Assembly (NCBI GenBank): GCA_003194525.1
Contig: NBIV01000006.1
Span: forward strand, 186,001 to 250,000
Direction: 5' to 3'
DNA: 64,000 nucleotides
Origin: Gracilariopsis chorda
Taxonomy: Eukaryota; Rhodophyta; Florideophyceae; Gracilariales; Gracilariaceae
Part shown: piece after piece, positions 55,097 through 64,000 of the stretch
Layout of the letters: each line of letters begins with the position of its first letter
Position numbering within the stretch: the first letter of the stretch is position 1
Made by a program: the position numbers and the translations under genes
The notes under the pieces: generated by a model
Told to the model about the DNA's origin: nothing
The model's database searches: none
What the model saw: only the letters and a program-made list of their open reading frames with translations

Positions 55097-55596
55097 TATT
55101 GCGCTTGGAGAACGGGGGTTAGCGATTGCGGAGGCCACGCCGGCGCTGTGGTATTAACTTTGCAGGCAGTGAAGGGTTAACCCTTAGCCAGTAGGGAGCG
55201 TTCAAGGCGGCGGTAGGCGCGGTCGTGCTGGCACTGCCGCGTGTATCAGCCAACCAGCGCCGATTTTGCGGTGCAACCTTTTTAATTGTTCCAAAGATGC
55301 GCCCAGCCTTTCGCTTCGGCGTTCTGAGTCAGAACTTCTGACGTGTCAGGCACCCTGCGATTCAACAGACGCTGATAGCATCTACCCTTCGGTATGTGCA
55401 AAGGGCAGGAAGCTAAGCTTAACGCTAATCCTCATGCCTCGCCCACATTCAACAAAGATGATTTTGTGCAAAGGGAAGCTTCCTAACGCCAATCCTCAAC
55501 CCTTTATCCCTTTGCTTGCCACTGTTTCGTACCATTCCCCGACAAAGCTTGTTTAGAGTCTGACAGAGCAATTCTTCACATCGTTGAGAATGCATT
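55097..55596. other. Spacer with AAGGGTTAACCCTT motif
   Basis: The exact 14-mer palindrome AAGGGTTAACCCTT is at 55172-55185. A short internal repeat (GTGCAAAGGG ... AACGC/TAATCCTCA) occurs twice between 55395 and 55500. No gene is seen. Confidence 0.6.
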
Positions 55597-55760
55597 CTGC
55601 CGCATCCGAATCTATTGCGCGACCACCGCAAGCATGCTTTTTTCCGTCGCCTACGTGATAGCCAGCGCATGCTACCACGTCAAACATCTCTTAAACCAGA
55701 TACAAAGTCCTTTCCTTACCTCCGTCCAACTGCGCGGATGTGTACGAGAAGGTTATTCTA
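55597..55760 (+). pseudogene. Decayed copy of the bL34 gene
   Basis: Similar to 61790-61940. It reads HRKHAFFRRLRDSQRM, then PTARMCTRR, against HRKHGFLRRLRDSPHI and PTARMCMRR in the intact gene. The start region is replaced by unrelated sequence with no ATG-PKRTF, and the end differs. Confidence 0.8.
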
Positions 55761-55774
55761 TAGTGTTCTCGCTA

Positions 55775-56300
55775 TTCTCGTAGTATGTGCGGTGCATGTT
55801 TCTGGCAGAAGCATGCTGCCTCGTTGCCCGCACTGATGGCTATCAGCTTTGCGTCCACAACCAATCTTTGAGCACGCGCGTGTACTCTTTCGTGTGGAAT
55901 GTAATACTCTCCAAGTCCTCCGTTCTGGAGCTCCCATTTTCAAGATGTAAGTCAGATGACGCTCCGTTGAAGTTATCGCGTGCGTCACGGAGTAACTTCA
56001 GTGAACCCTCGTTTGATTTCTGATGCGGATACATTTTCAGTCAACCGTTCTTGCAACTGAATGTCTTTGGCTATGTTCACCATTCAGCTGCGTGTCATTC
56101 GCATTCGTCAAAAGTATTCAGTACGCGCTCCTGCTGTGCCTCAACGTTCTTATTCGAATGCTCTTCTTGCTCAGCAACTTTGCCGGCATCCGCACTTGTA
56201 ACTGTTTCTCGTTCCACTGCTCATTGCATAGTAGTTGCGCTTGAAGTGATTGCATTACTTTCAGCGGTGAATCCTGCATTGTGATCCGCATTCGCTGGTC
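55775..56300 (-). pseudogene. Decayed, internally deleted copy of the GT61 gene
   Basis: The minus strand first matches the N-terminal Thr/Ser-rich part of the GT61 gene (63640-63893) and then jumps near 56060 to its C-terminal part (62060-62357), reading EGSLKLLRDARDNFNGASSD. About 1.27 kb of the parent, including the catalytic region, is absent, and stops are present. It lies tail to tail with the bL34 copy, as in the intact pair. Confidence 0.85.
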
Positions 56301-57430
56301 GCTTTTTGTTGGACTAGTACTACGCTGGGGAATCACATCGGAACCGCCAGTGGACCCGCTTTGGGCACAACGCATTAATCCGCCCGCCGTGGTGTGTCGA
56401 CCTTCCTGCGGTGCGAATCAGGAGAGAGCAAAATGGATCCACAACTGGGCCTGCCTCGAAGACTTGGCTTTCAGGGCAGAGATTAGCTTATCAGAGAGTT
56501 AGTACGTCGAAGTCAGAATTAGGTTTCGTCCGCCAATAAACAAACAACAACAAGTTGGGCGATATACAAAGTAGAAATCTGTGTGTGTGTGTGTTTATAT
56601 GAGCTCGCGTCTCTAATTCCAAGACTGCGGTAGGGGTTACATTGAGAAGAACCCCTCTCTCTCTAGATAATACACCACACAAAGCTATGTTCCAACATAG
56701 GCGGTTCTTGCGTGAACGATCAGCGCAGTGGTAATCCTAGTATACAAGGTAAGTTGCTTGGCACTGCAGCTGTAAGGTTGAGCTACGAAAGCTTTGACAT
56801 CATCTGAAACAGATGAATATCAGTTTCATCATGATTATGGGCACTGAAAACTATTCTTCTGCTCTCGACAACTGCACCTCATAAATTAATATGGACCCGT
56901 TACCCTTGGCATGGGGCCTCACACTGCTGCTGAGCGCTGCTTGCATGGTTCTTATTCTTCCTGATCTGTACAAGCGTATGGAGTGCATTCTTGATGGTTA
57001 CTCTGACTTCTGATGTGTAAAGCTGGCTAGTCTTTCGAGGACGTATAAGGATAACCCTTTACCCAAGGGTATCTGAAACTACGAAAACGTGATTGGCATA
57101 TAGCACTTTAGTTGTCATTGAAGTCTCAACGCGGAGGATGAAAAGGATTTACGCATGGGGGAGCCATCGTGGAACGAGTGCATCATGCACTCACACTCAC
57201 ACGCATTATCATGATCACCAGGAACACTTCTCAAGATTCCAAGTAAAGAGTTCTTTTTACTTTTGGTACACAGAAAAAAAGTCTGCTTCCTTAAAGAGTT
57301 ACAAAGGGTGAAGAGTTATCAGCCATTTCCAAATAAACTCTGTTGTTGAAAGTACAAAAGGCGATTCTAAATCATACAGCCGGTGCCGCACCTCCAGCTC
57401 GTTCATCATCCTCCCACTTTCAAGCAACTG
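56301..57430. other. Spacer downstream of the M16 protease
   Basis: No gene recognised. A (TG)n run is at about 56579-56595. A variant of the recurring motif, AAGGATAACCCTTTACCC, is at about 57048-57065. Confidence 0.5.
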
Positions 57431-60400
57431 TCACCGTCCCTCCTCTCTATTCAACTCCTCAACAACAACCTCAACAAACGGAGCACGCAGCCCTTCCAAC
57501 GACCTTTCAACCAATCGAACGGGATACTTACACTTTCGAAAAGCCACACAAGTTTCTTCTACAGCACCAGCACCACAACTCACAACCACAAGTCGACCGC
57601 ACTCCCTCAAAAACCTACAAACATGTCTATCATAGCATCGTCTCAAACATTCCAAACTCACTCGTTCAATCCTTTCTTCACCCGTTCGATCCGCTAATGG
57701 GCTTGCGGGGATTCCATTAGCTGTTCGAGCAAGCGCGCCATTCATGATAGCATCTGGCGTAGCGCGTTCCTCGTTCAGCGTGAACAGTGTTGAAGCCTTT
57801 GCAGTCTCCAGCTCAACTCTAATTTTCCCGTGCTTCGCCTCATCGTCAAGCGAAGCTCTAAACCCGATCAGCGCCTCACAAACTGCGTCCCAAGCGGCCG
57901 CAGGCGAGGAGGATTCATATATCTGCAAGTTCATTCGACCACGCCATCCATTGTTCCCCATGAAAACACCATACGCCAATCCAGTAACGCGCACAGCATC
58001 GCTCACCGGCCCCTCCATACGACTTAGCATTTCCAGTAGTACCGTTAATGCACTCCAGTCTGCATGACCTTCATGCACTTCTGATTCAACCCGAATATCA
58101 ACGTGAGTCGTTTCCACACCCGCCACGCTCACAATATGAGCCACGCCGTGCTTCCCGACCAAATCACTCAAACGCGCTTGTGTACGTCTGGTGATTGCGC
58201 TTGCGTGCCGATATCTCTTTCCGTCTGAGGAAGGGTTCCTTTCATTGTGACTGCGGTATTTTGACCACTGACGCTTAATTGAATCATAAGCAGCTTTCGG
58301 GTTTCTTGCAGTGACTTGGAAGAATACTTTTTCAGCAGATCCGTGTTTAAGAGACTCAAGCAGCCCACCCAATCTTTGCAGCACCGCGTTTTGCACCTTC
58401 TTTCTGGCATCCTTTCTGGTAAACTCTTCTGCTAAGAATGAGAACAACGGATGCATACCCACACAGTTCCTGAACGCATAGTTCGGAATATGTACGTCTT
58501 CAGATGTGGCTGCTTGTAGATACGGTACCAGATTCACCGTCGATTTAACAACTCCCCATCCATCGCGCAAAGCTTCCGTGGAGTTCACCAGCAACGATTG
58601 TGAAACCGTAGCCAATCTTTCTGCGGTCACCTCGGTTTGGAATAAATTGAGCAACACGCATTTCGTAGCTTCTTCGAACGACGCTGGTGAAGCCGCGTAA
58701 TGAATTCCAATACAATTATCCGCCATTCCGCCGGTGAAACCCACGAATACCCCTGATTCAGGCGTTGTTATCGTCACTTCATTCAAGTGCCTTGCGTTGT
58801 CAGTGTAGGGAATAATTGAGCCATCCTTCATACGAATATCGCACTCCAGCAAAAGCTCTTGAAGAACAGACAGGAAAACCCTCTCCGACACAGGTAAGTC
58901 CGATGTATCAATGAAAAGTGCACACCGTACAATATCACTCTCTAGTTTCACAGACTGTGCAATAAACCCCTTTTCCTCCACCTGAGTCACCGAATATGCC
59001 CATCGAGATATGTTCGACGTAGATGGAAGTGGTGGAAAGCAGTCGCTATCAAAAGTACCGGGTTTGAGAGATGCAATGATTTCCTCATTCGCTTTCCCAA
59101 TGGTGTGGAGAGTATCTTTGCCAATTCGTTGCACTCTTTGTTGATGTGCTGTGTTTTCTTTTTCAGCAAGGGTCTCAGCAAGTGTTGTGTCAGGAACCAT
59201 GACAAGTACGACATGATGAGGCTTAATAAACACACTGTTCAACAATTCCATCCAGTACTTCTCGTTTTCAGAAACAAGTGCATCATACTGCTCTAAAGAA
59301 CCCCGAACTTCCTCTCCAATGGTCAGATGTAGATCTGCTCCATAAACAACTTCCTCAATGAGTAGAGATGGTACAACCCCATGGCAATCAGATTCAAGGC
59401 CGGCTACAAAGCTTTCTTTTTCGGTTTTGATAGCTGCATGCACACATTCTAACCCTCCTGGAAGCTTCCCGCTGCCTACTATACTCTGAAGAAATTCCAA
59501 AACCATTTGCTCCACTTTTCCGGATGTAAGAAGCGAACTTTCGCCGTCTTCTTCCCTCGCTTCATCGTCTACGCCCATATCTTCACCACTTTCGCCGTCA
59601 TCGTCACCGTCATTTTCGTCGTCGTCGTTGTGGTCCAAATGTCGTATGCCTTCCAAGTACAGCTCAATAGTGCTTACGTTACGAAACGTTTCACTTGAGT
59701 ACGTAATGTCGCTCGCAACCTGGTCTTCCGTCTCGACGAATCGCTGTCGCATAGGAGACCACACGTCACCGCATAGATAGTGAAGCAAAACATTGACAGC
59801 TGTGTTAGTATATCTGTCAGAAGCGCCCGGCCCACGCCAACCAAAAGTAATTGTTCCGATATTGTTGTCTGGACAAGGAAAAGGGATAATCCTTCGAGTT
59901 GTTTGAGAAAGCTCCTTTAAGGAAAGTGGTTTCTGCCACTGAGGGTAGCCGGGATTGAATCCAGGGCAACTGCTTATATCGTCTAGTTCTGACTTGATGC
60001 ATCCTAGCAAGTCGCGTGGAGATATTTGACTACCACCCACAATAATCGTTGTGTTTGCCCCGCAATACTGATCTTGATGAAATCTAACGATCTCTTCGTT
60101 TGAAAGATGTCGTATGTCTTCACATAACCCCCCTGCTTCATAACACAATGGCGTTCCTGCAAGGAGCAAACAACGCATCGCCCGGTCTGACAGGTCAGCC
60201 TCTGTGTGCTCTCTGGCTTGCATTTCACAGAACACCACTCCGGCCTCTTTCCCGTCGGACCTCACATGGTACACCTCACTAGCAAATGAAGCATCGTTGA
60301 TCTTTGGACGCAAAACATGATCAAGAAGACTCGGAAGAAGATTAGCAAATCCATCAAACCCTGCCGTGGCACATGTATACGCAGTGTGGTCATTGTCTGT

Positions 60401-60742
60401 CCACGCATTTGTACCATCAGCGATGCATCGGCATGCGAGATTGTCCAGGTATCCTCTGACAGGATGCTTTTCAGATCCCAGAAATACGATATGCTCTAGA
60501 GTGTGAGGATGACCAGCGTTTGATATTGGTCTTGTTCCAACAACTATTGTCGCGGAGACAATTGGACCAGGAGCAGCAAACATTGCTATTCTGACTTGAG
60601 ACTTTTTATGGCGAAACACGAGGATCCCATTCGCGCCGAGTGGACCTTGCGGAGAACCATCGGGCATGCATATGCCCTGCTTGTACGTTTGTATTGGCTC
60701 AAACCCATCTAGGAGTGGTTCGCTACACGGAATTGCGCTCAT
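57431..60742 (-). CDS. M16-family (insulinase-type) zinc metalloprotease
   Basis: A 1103-residue intronless protein. It has the inverted zinc motif H-x-x-E-H at residues 80-84 (HPHTLEHIVFLGS); the motif residues His80, Glu83 and His84 are all present. GVVFCEMQARE around 168-178 supplies the likely third zinc ligand. ADGTNAWTDNDHTAYT matches the large cytosolic M16 proteins of yeast (YOL098C) and fission yeast (SPAC3H1.02c) rather than insulysin or the mitochondrial processing peptidase. Those large M16 enzymes degrade peptides; their physiological substrates are poorly known. An acidic low-complexity insert (DDDENDGDDDGESGED) sits in the middle. The ATG at 60742 (MSAIPCSEPL) is chosen: the 106 open codons before it contain no ATG and include a TATA-like TATAAGG about 125 bases upstream. 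No targeting peptide is obvious. Confidence 0.9.
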   Translation of the reverse strand: MSAIPCSEPLLDGFEPIQTYKQGICMPDGSPQGPLGANGILVFRHKKSQVRIAMFAAPGPIVSATIVVGTRPISNAGHPHTLEHIVFLGSEKHPVRGYLDNLACRCIADGTNAWTDNDHTAYTCATAGFDGFANLLPSLLDHVLRPKINDASFASEVYHVRSDGKEAGVVFCEMQAREHTEADLSDRAMRCLLLAGTPLCYEAGGLCEDIRHLSNEEIVRFHQDQYCGANTTIIVGGSQISPRDLLGCIKSELDDISSCPGFNPGYPQWQKPLSLKELSQTTRRIIPFPCPDNNIGTITFGWRGPGASDRYTNTAVNVLLHYLCGDVWSPMRQRFVETEDQVASDITYSSETFRNVSTIELYLEGIRHLDHNDDDENDGDDDGESGEDMGVDDEAREEDGESSLLTSGKVEQMVLEFLQSIVGSGKLPGGLECVHAAIKTEKESFVAGLESDCHGVVPSLLIEEVVYGADLHLTIGEEVRGSLEQYDALVSENEKYWMELLNSVFIKPHHVVLVMVPDTTLAETLAEKENTAHQQRVQRIGKDTLHTIGKANEEIIASLKPGTFDSDCFPPLPSTSNISRWAYSVTQVEEKGFIAQSVKLESDIVRCALFIDTSDLPVSERVFLSVLQELLLECDIRMKDGSIIPYTDNARHLNEVTITTPESGVFVGFTGGMADNCIGIHYAASPASFEEATKCVLLNLFQTEVTAERLATVSQSLLVNSTEALRDGWGVVKSTVNLVPYLQAATSEDVHIPNYAFRNCVGMHPLFSFLAEEFTRKDARKKVQNAVLQRLGGLLESLKHGSAEKVFFQVTARNPKAAYDSIKRQWSKYRSHNERNPSSDGKRYRHASAITRRTQARLSDLVGKHGVAHIVSVAGVETTHVDIRVESEVHEGHADWSALTVLLEMLSRMEGPVSDAVRVTGLAYGVFMGNNGWRGRMNLQIYESSSPAAAWDAVCEALIGFRASLDDEAKHGKIRVELETAKASTLFTLNEERATPDAIMNGALARTANGIPASPLADRTGEERIERVSLECLRRCYDRHVCRFLRECGRLVVVSCGAGAVEETCVAFRKCKYPVRLVERSLEGLRAPFVEVVVEELNREEGR

Positions 60743-61765
60743 TTCTTCACTCTTGGTGACTTCAGGACGAAAAGAACTTCCCAATTTGACTATCCTCAAA
60801 GAGGGATATCCAAAGCGGATCTGCGTCTTCTGGGTTGGAGATGCTTTGGAATTGCCACTAACCTTATAGAACTTGCCAAAATTGCTGGTTAGTAAGCGCC
60901 GAAGAACTTGACAAATACGTCTGTTATAGGATGTTTTGGTTGCTGCAAAACAGTTTATATCCAAGGATATCCGAAAGCTAACTGACAGAAAGGGTGTAGT
61001 TAGTCGCTGTTCGCCGCCAAAGGCGTCTTCGTAGAGTGTGACGAAGCCGACTTCTAGCACTAGGACAAGTCATGATCCGCTTCTTTGTTGCGCTCTTAGC
61101 ATGATTACCGTTTTCTCGTCGTAGCACAGGATGCGTAGCAAAAGCCACCGAAGCCACATCGTACAGCGCATGGGCAGCCGATGGCCCATATCGTTCCCGA
61201 CATGCTTGTATTGTATTATTCGTGTGTTTGTAAGCAAAACAGGGGTTTGACTTGGGTTCAGGACAGGAAGCCAAAAATCCTCGTATAGCCCACAGATCAA
61301 AATTTTTCGTTGACACCGCTGGATATCAGCGAGGCAACCCCAGAACATGATCATGATGATCTACGGAGCTCTCATGATAGTTTCTTTTCAGGTGAAGGGC
61401 GCTTTATCCTATCCATACTGTTATTCGTTCGTTTTTCTTCCTCTGCTCAGGACCGAACGCCATCCGCTTTTGTGTCATCAGCTATTGTATCCTCAGCTCT
61501 CGATCGCAAGTGTTTCGGGGCGCAAACTCCTACCAACTACTTGCAGAGTGTTCGTGCTCAAGCCAGGACAGATTTCAAGAGCGTGTCAGAAGTACTGAAC
61601 TTCTATTGATACAAGGATTTTCAGCACACTCGCAAAACGCTTTAACCAACTAACTTGACGATATTCGGGTCGCATGGTACGGACAAGCAAGAGGACTTGC
61701 TATTTCGCTGTTTCAGTTCGTTGATTTGAGAAGAATAAGCTTGAACGGGAACAAGTGAGATCAAT
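60743..61765. other. Spacer between M16 protease and bL34
   Basis: No gene recognised. It contains the divergent upstream regions of the two genes. Open frames are short. Confidence 0.5.
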
Positions 61766-61966
61766 ATGCCCAAGAGGACATTCATTCCGAATCTATTGCG
61801 CTACCACCGCAAGCATGGATTCCTCCGTCGTCTACGTGATAGTCCGCACATCTTACGACGTCAAAGAGCTATCAAAGCAGACAAAAAATCCTTTCCTAAG
61901 CTCGGTCCAACTGCGAGAATGTGTATGAGAAGACCACGCACAGCTTGGAACGCAACTTTTCCCTGA
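61766..61966 (+). CDS. Ribosomal protein bL34, probably mitochondrial
   Basis: A 66-residue very basic protein. KRTFIPNLLRYHRKHGFLRR followed by RRQRAIKADKKSF follows the bacterial-type bL34 pattern K-R-T-F-x-P-S-x-x-x-R-x-R-x-H-G-F-x-x-R ... R-R-x-K-G-R-K. bL34 is a small protein of the large ribosomal subunit. A nuclear copy points to mitochondrial ribosomes (plastids of red algae usually keep their own). About 20 extra residues follow the normal end. No targeting peptide is visible, and a stop lies a few codons before the ATG, so import would need an internal signal or an unseen upstream exon. It is convergent with the GT61 gene, and the pair has a decayed copy at 55.6-56.3 kb. Confidence 0.75.
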   Translation: MPKRTFIPNLLRYHRKHGFLRRLRDSPHILRRQRAIKADKKSFPKLGPTARMCMRRPRTAWNATFP

Positions 61967-62046
61967 GTGTCTCTCAAGAGTCAGCTTTGATGTGTATTGC
62001 GAAATATTGTTATTCTCTTCATGTCTATCGTGCTTAATTACCGCAA

Positions 62047-64000
62047 CTACAAAACTGCGTCTAATCGTAATCTGTGTTTAGCGTGTTTCTGACAAAGGGC
62101 TGCAGCCTTCTTGCCCACGATGATGGCTATGAGATTTGCGTCCACAACTAGTCGTTGAGCGCGGGCACATACCCTTTCTTGTGGAATGTGAAACTGTCGA
62201 AGTCCTCCTTTATCGAGCTCCCGTTTTTCAAGATGTAAGTCAGATGAAGCTCCGTTGAAGTTATCGCGTGCGTCACGGAATAGCTTCAGTAAACCTTCTT
62301 TCTTAGCTTCCATCTCTGATGCGGATACATTTCCAGTCCAGTCCTTCTTGTAACTGTCTTTCACGCAGCCTTCGAAAGCTTGGTAATCAGCATTTGCCAT
62401 CACACTCTGATAGTCCAACTTCAGAGTTCCAGCAAAACTCCGGTACGGTCCAGCAGAATAGCTAAATGGTTGTACCTCAACCACGACTGTCCCTGGTTTG
62501 GCGAAGACGATGCCAGTCAACGATGGATTGTTCGTGCTTATGATAATGTGGCTCTGTTGAATCAATTTCTTATCTTCTTCAATGTCATACCCGGAGTGTT
62601 TCATTCTTCTCACTACGATGTTCGCTGTCTGCTCTTTGCTACGGCTGTCATCCAGAATAGCCTTACCAAGCGTCTCAATTGCTGCTACAATGTCATCTTC
62701 GTTTGTTAGTTCTCCTTGGTTTTTGAACCATCGCTTACTCTTCTTATGTTTCTGAGGTCGTAGCATAGTCACGTGCACTTCGCACTCACCTTCGCCAGAG
62801 CCTTTAGCAGTCTCTCGGCTAATATTGTTCTGAGCAAAGAAAACGTTTCTCTCTGCAGCATCCAAGACCGAGGATGGTGGATAAGAGTTTCTTGTGAAAA
62901 CTATACTCCGAAAACATGTGCTCTGGTTGTATCCACTTCTCGAAAGCTCCGAATTTAATAGTATTCCTGGGCCTCTGCCCTTTTTCGGGGGCATCATGGC
63001 TGCAAGTTGACGAATATACTTTCCATGTGCGCCAGAACTCTTCATCCGATCATTCAGGATTAAGACTGGCCGTAGTTCATCAATCTTCACTGGAGCATGT
63101 GCACATACTCCATCGCGAAGGGCCGCCTTTCTTACATTTGAATCCGGTCTATAAATGCATTGGCGTTTGAACGAAGTCATACCTGTCTCATCTCTGTTGA
63201 AAAGCGCATCCAACGCATGAATCCCATCACGAAGAAAGTCAGTGACGAAGTGATGCTTTTGCGCTCTGTATTCCCGCATTCCAATGAGATCGAAGAACAC
63301 TTCCATGTCCGGTTGCGATCCCCGGGAGTTCAGGAGCCGTCTATTCCTTGATGAAACTCGAACTTTCTCGTACATCAGGTCGAATTCGTCATCTTGCAGG
63401 AAGGTTAACGAATCTATTCCACAGTGTTCCTGAAGCTGAACAGAATTGTTCTTCATCCAGTTCGGAAGGACGATTGACTGATCGGCTCCACGACAAGCGC
63501 GGTACAATCTACAAATACCATAGACATGCTTCGATAGCTCCTCCTGTTTCGAATTATTCCAACTTTGACCATCAACCGCACGGTGAGTGAATAGCTCAAC
63601 ACCTCCTTCCGATTCCATTTTGTGAACCAAATGTTGTTGGCCATGTTCACCGTTCAACTGCGTATCTTCGTACTCATCAAAAGTATTCAGCATCCCGTAC
63701 GTGGTGCTCGTGTTCAATACACGGCTAGACTGTGCTTCAATCGTCTGACTTGAGACGGTCTCTTGCCCAGCAGCTTCCTCTGGATCCACGCTTGTATTCG
63801 CTTCACTTGTTACTGCCCACTGCGTAGTAGCTGTGCTTGAAGTGGCCGCGGTACTTTCAGCTGTGAATCCTGCATTATGATCCGCACTCGCTGAAGCAAT
63901 AATGCTTCTGAAACAAACAATGGGTCTGCGCAGAAGCCTAGACTTTGGATCGAGTATAGTGACACTCTCGCCATGCTTTTCCATATAGGTTCGGCGGTAG
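62047..64000 (-). CDS. GT61-like (DUF563) glycosyltransferase, 5' end off the window
   Basis: At least 645 codons, with the frame still open at the right edge, so the start probably lies outside. An ATG at 63984 is possible, but no membrane anchor is seen after it. Residues about 30-110 are Ser/Thr/Glu-rich, like a Golgi stalk. The C-terminal half follows the GT61 pattern: RSIVFTRNSYPP, later RRMKHSGYDIEEDKKLIQQS, then ISTNNPSLTGIVFAKPGTVVVEV, matching the family's v-G-x-H-G-A-x-L-T-N-x-x-F-x-x-P-G-x-x-V-x-E-V, and PYRSFAGTLKLDYQSV. The family H-G-A-G is replaced by N-N-P-S. GT61 enzymes add xylose or other sugars to glycans and polysaccharides. The donor and acceptor here are unknown. Confidence 0.6.
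   Translation of the reverse strand, partial: YRRTYMEKHGESVTILDPKSRLLRRPIVCFRSIIASASADHNAGFTAESTAATSSTATTQWAVTSEANTSVDPEEAAGQETVSSQTIEAQSSRVLNTSTTYGMLNTFDEYEDTQLNGEHGQQHLVHKMESEGGVELFTHRAVDGQSWNNSKQEELSKHVYGICRLYRACRGADQSIVLPNWMKNNSVQLQEHCGIDSLTFLQDDEFDLMYEKVRVSSRNRRLLNSRGSQPDMEVFFDLIGMREYRAQKHHFVTDFLRDGIHALDALFNRDETGMTSFKRQCIYRPDSNVRKAALRDGVCAHAPVKIDELRPVLILNDRMKSSGAHGKYIRQLAAMMPPKKGRGPGILLNSELSRSGYNQSTCFRSIVFTRNSYPPSSVLDAAERNVFFAQNNISRETAKGSGEGECEVHVTMLRPQKHKKSKRWFKNQGELTNEDDIVAAIETLGKAILDDSRSKEQTANIVVRRMKHSGYDIEEDKKLIQQSHIIISTNNPSLTGIVFAKPGTVVVEVQPFSYSAGPYRSFAGTLKLDYQSVMANADYQAFEGCVKDSYKKDWTGNVSASEMEAKKEGLLKLFRDARDNFNGASSDLHLEKRELDKGGLRQFHIPQERVCARAQRLVVDANLIAIIVGKKAAALCQKHAKHRLRLDAVL

Noticed and set aside
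60743..61060. 106-codon upstream extension of the M16 protease
   Set aside because: It contains no ATG and includes a TATA-like box, so it is more likely promoter and 5' UTR.

Overview
The window looks like nuclear DNA of a eukaryote with few introns. It encodes a histone H4 gene, a DNA primase small subunit, a Tousled-like kinase, a mitochondrial carrier, a mitochondrial-type ribosomal protein bL34 and an M16 metalloprotease. Most genes are single open frames. Only H4 and one membrane-protein gene show clear intron signals. Several upstream regions have a TATA-like box about 95-125 bases before the ATG. A red alga would fit the compact genes, the retroelement-rich spacers and a GT61-type glycosyltransferase, but nothing here proves the lineage.

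Layout. Bases 1-9114 are gene-poor and hold a decayed Copia-type reverse transcriptase fragment and one copy of a ~600-bp dispersed repeat. Bases 9115-19695 are one old Ty3/Gypsy chromovirus with two 582-bp LTRs, a tRNA-like primer binding site, broken gag, protease, RT, RNase H and integrase, and a chromodomain far downstream of the integrase. Its 3' LTR abuts a second copy of the dispersed repeat. Bases 22.3-36.9 kb hold a secreted RidA-like protein, a Tousled-like kinase, a cluster of stand-alone NFACT-R proteins (two genes and one fragment), and an inositol-dehydrogenase-like gene flanked by two divergent members of an unrecognised secreted cysteine-rich family. One of those two members is frameshifted. 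Bases 37.9-41.3 kb are LINE debris.

From about 43 to 55 kb the sequence becomes visibly G+C-rich, with long poly-C runs. This part carries H4, primase, a multi-pass membrane protein, a five-finger C2H2 protein and an SLC25A39/40-like carrier. From 55.2 kb the composition relaxes again. A convergent bL34/GT61 gene pair at 61.8-64 kb is duplicated as a decayed copy at 55.6-56.3 kb, on the other side of a large M16 metalloprotease gene. The GT61 gene runs off the right edge.

The genes do not form one pathway. H4, primase and the Tousled-like kinase all serve replication and chromatin assembly, but they are far apart and this is probably coincidence. The most unusual items are the paired eight-cysteine secreted family, a primase that has lost its zinc cysteines, a 94-bp tandem repeat that contains the primase stop codon, a cluster of near-perfect hairpins beside the kinase gene, and the chromovirus with a displaced chromodomain. 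No tRNA, rRNA or CRISPR was found.
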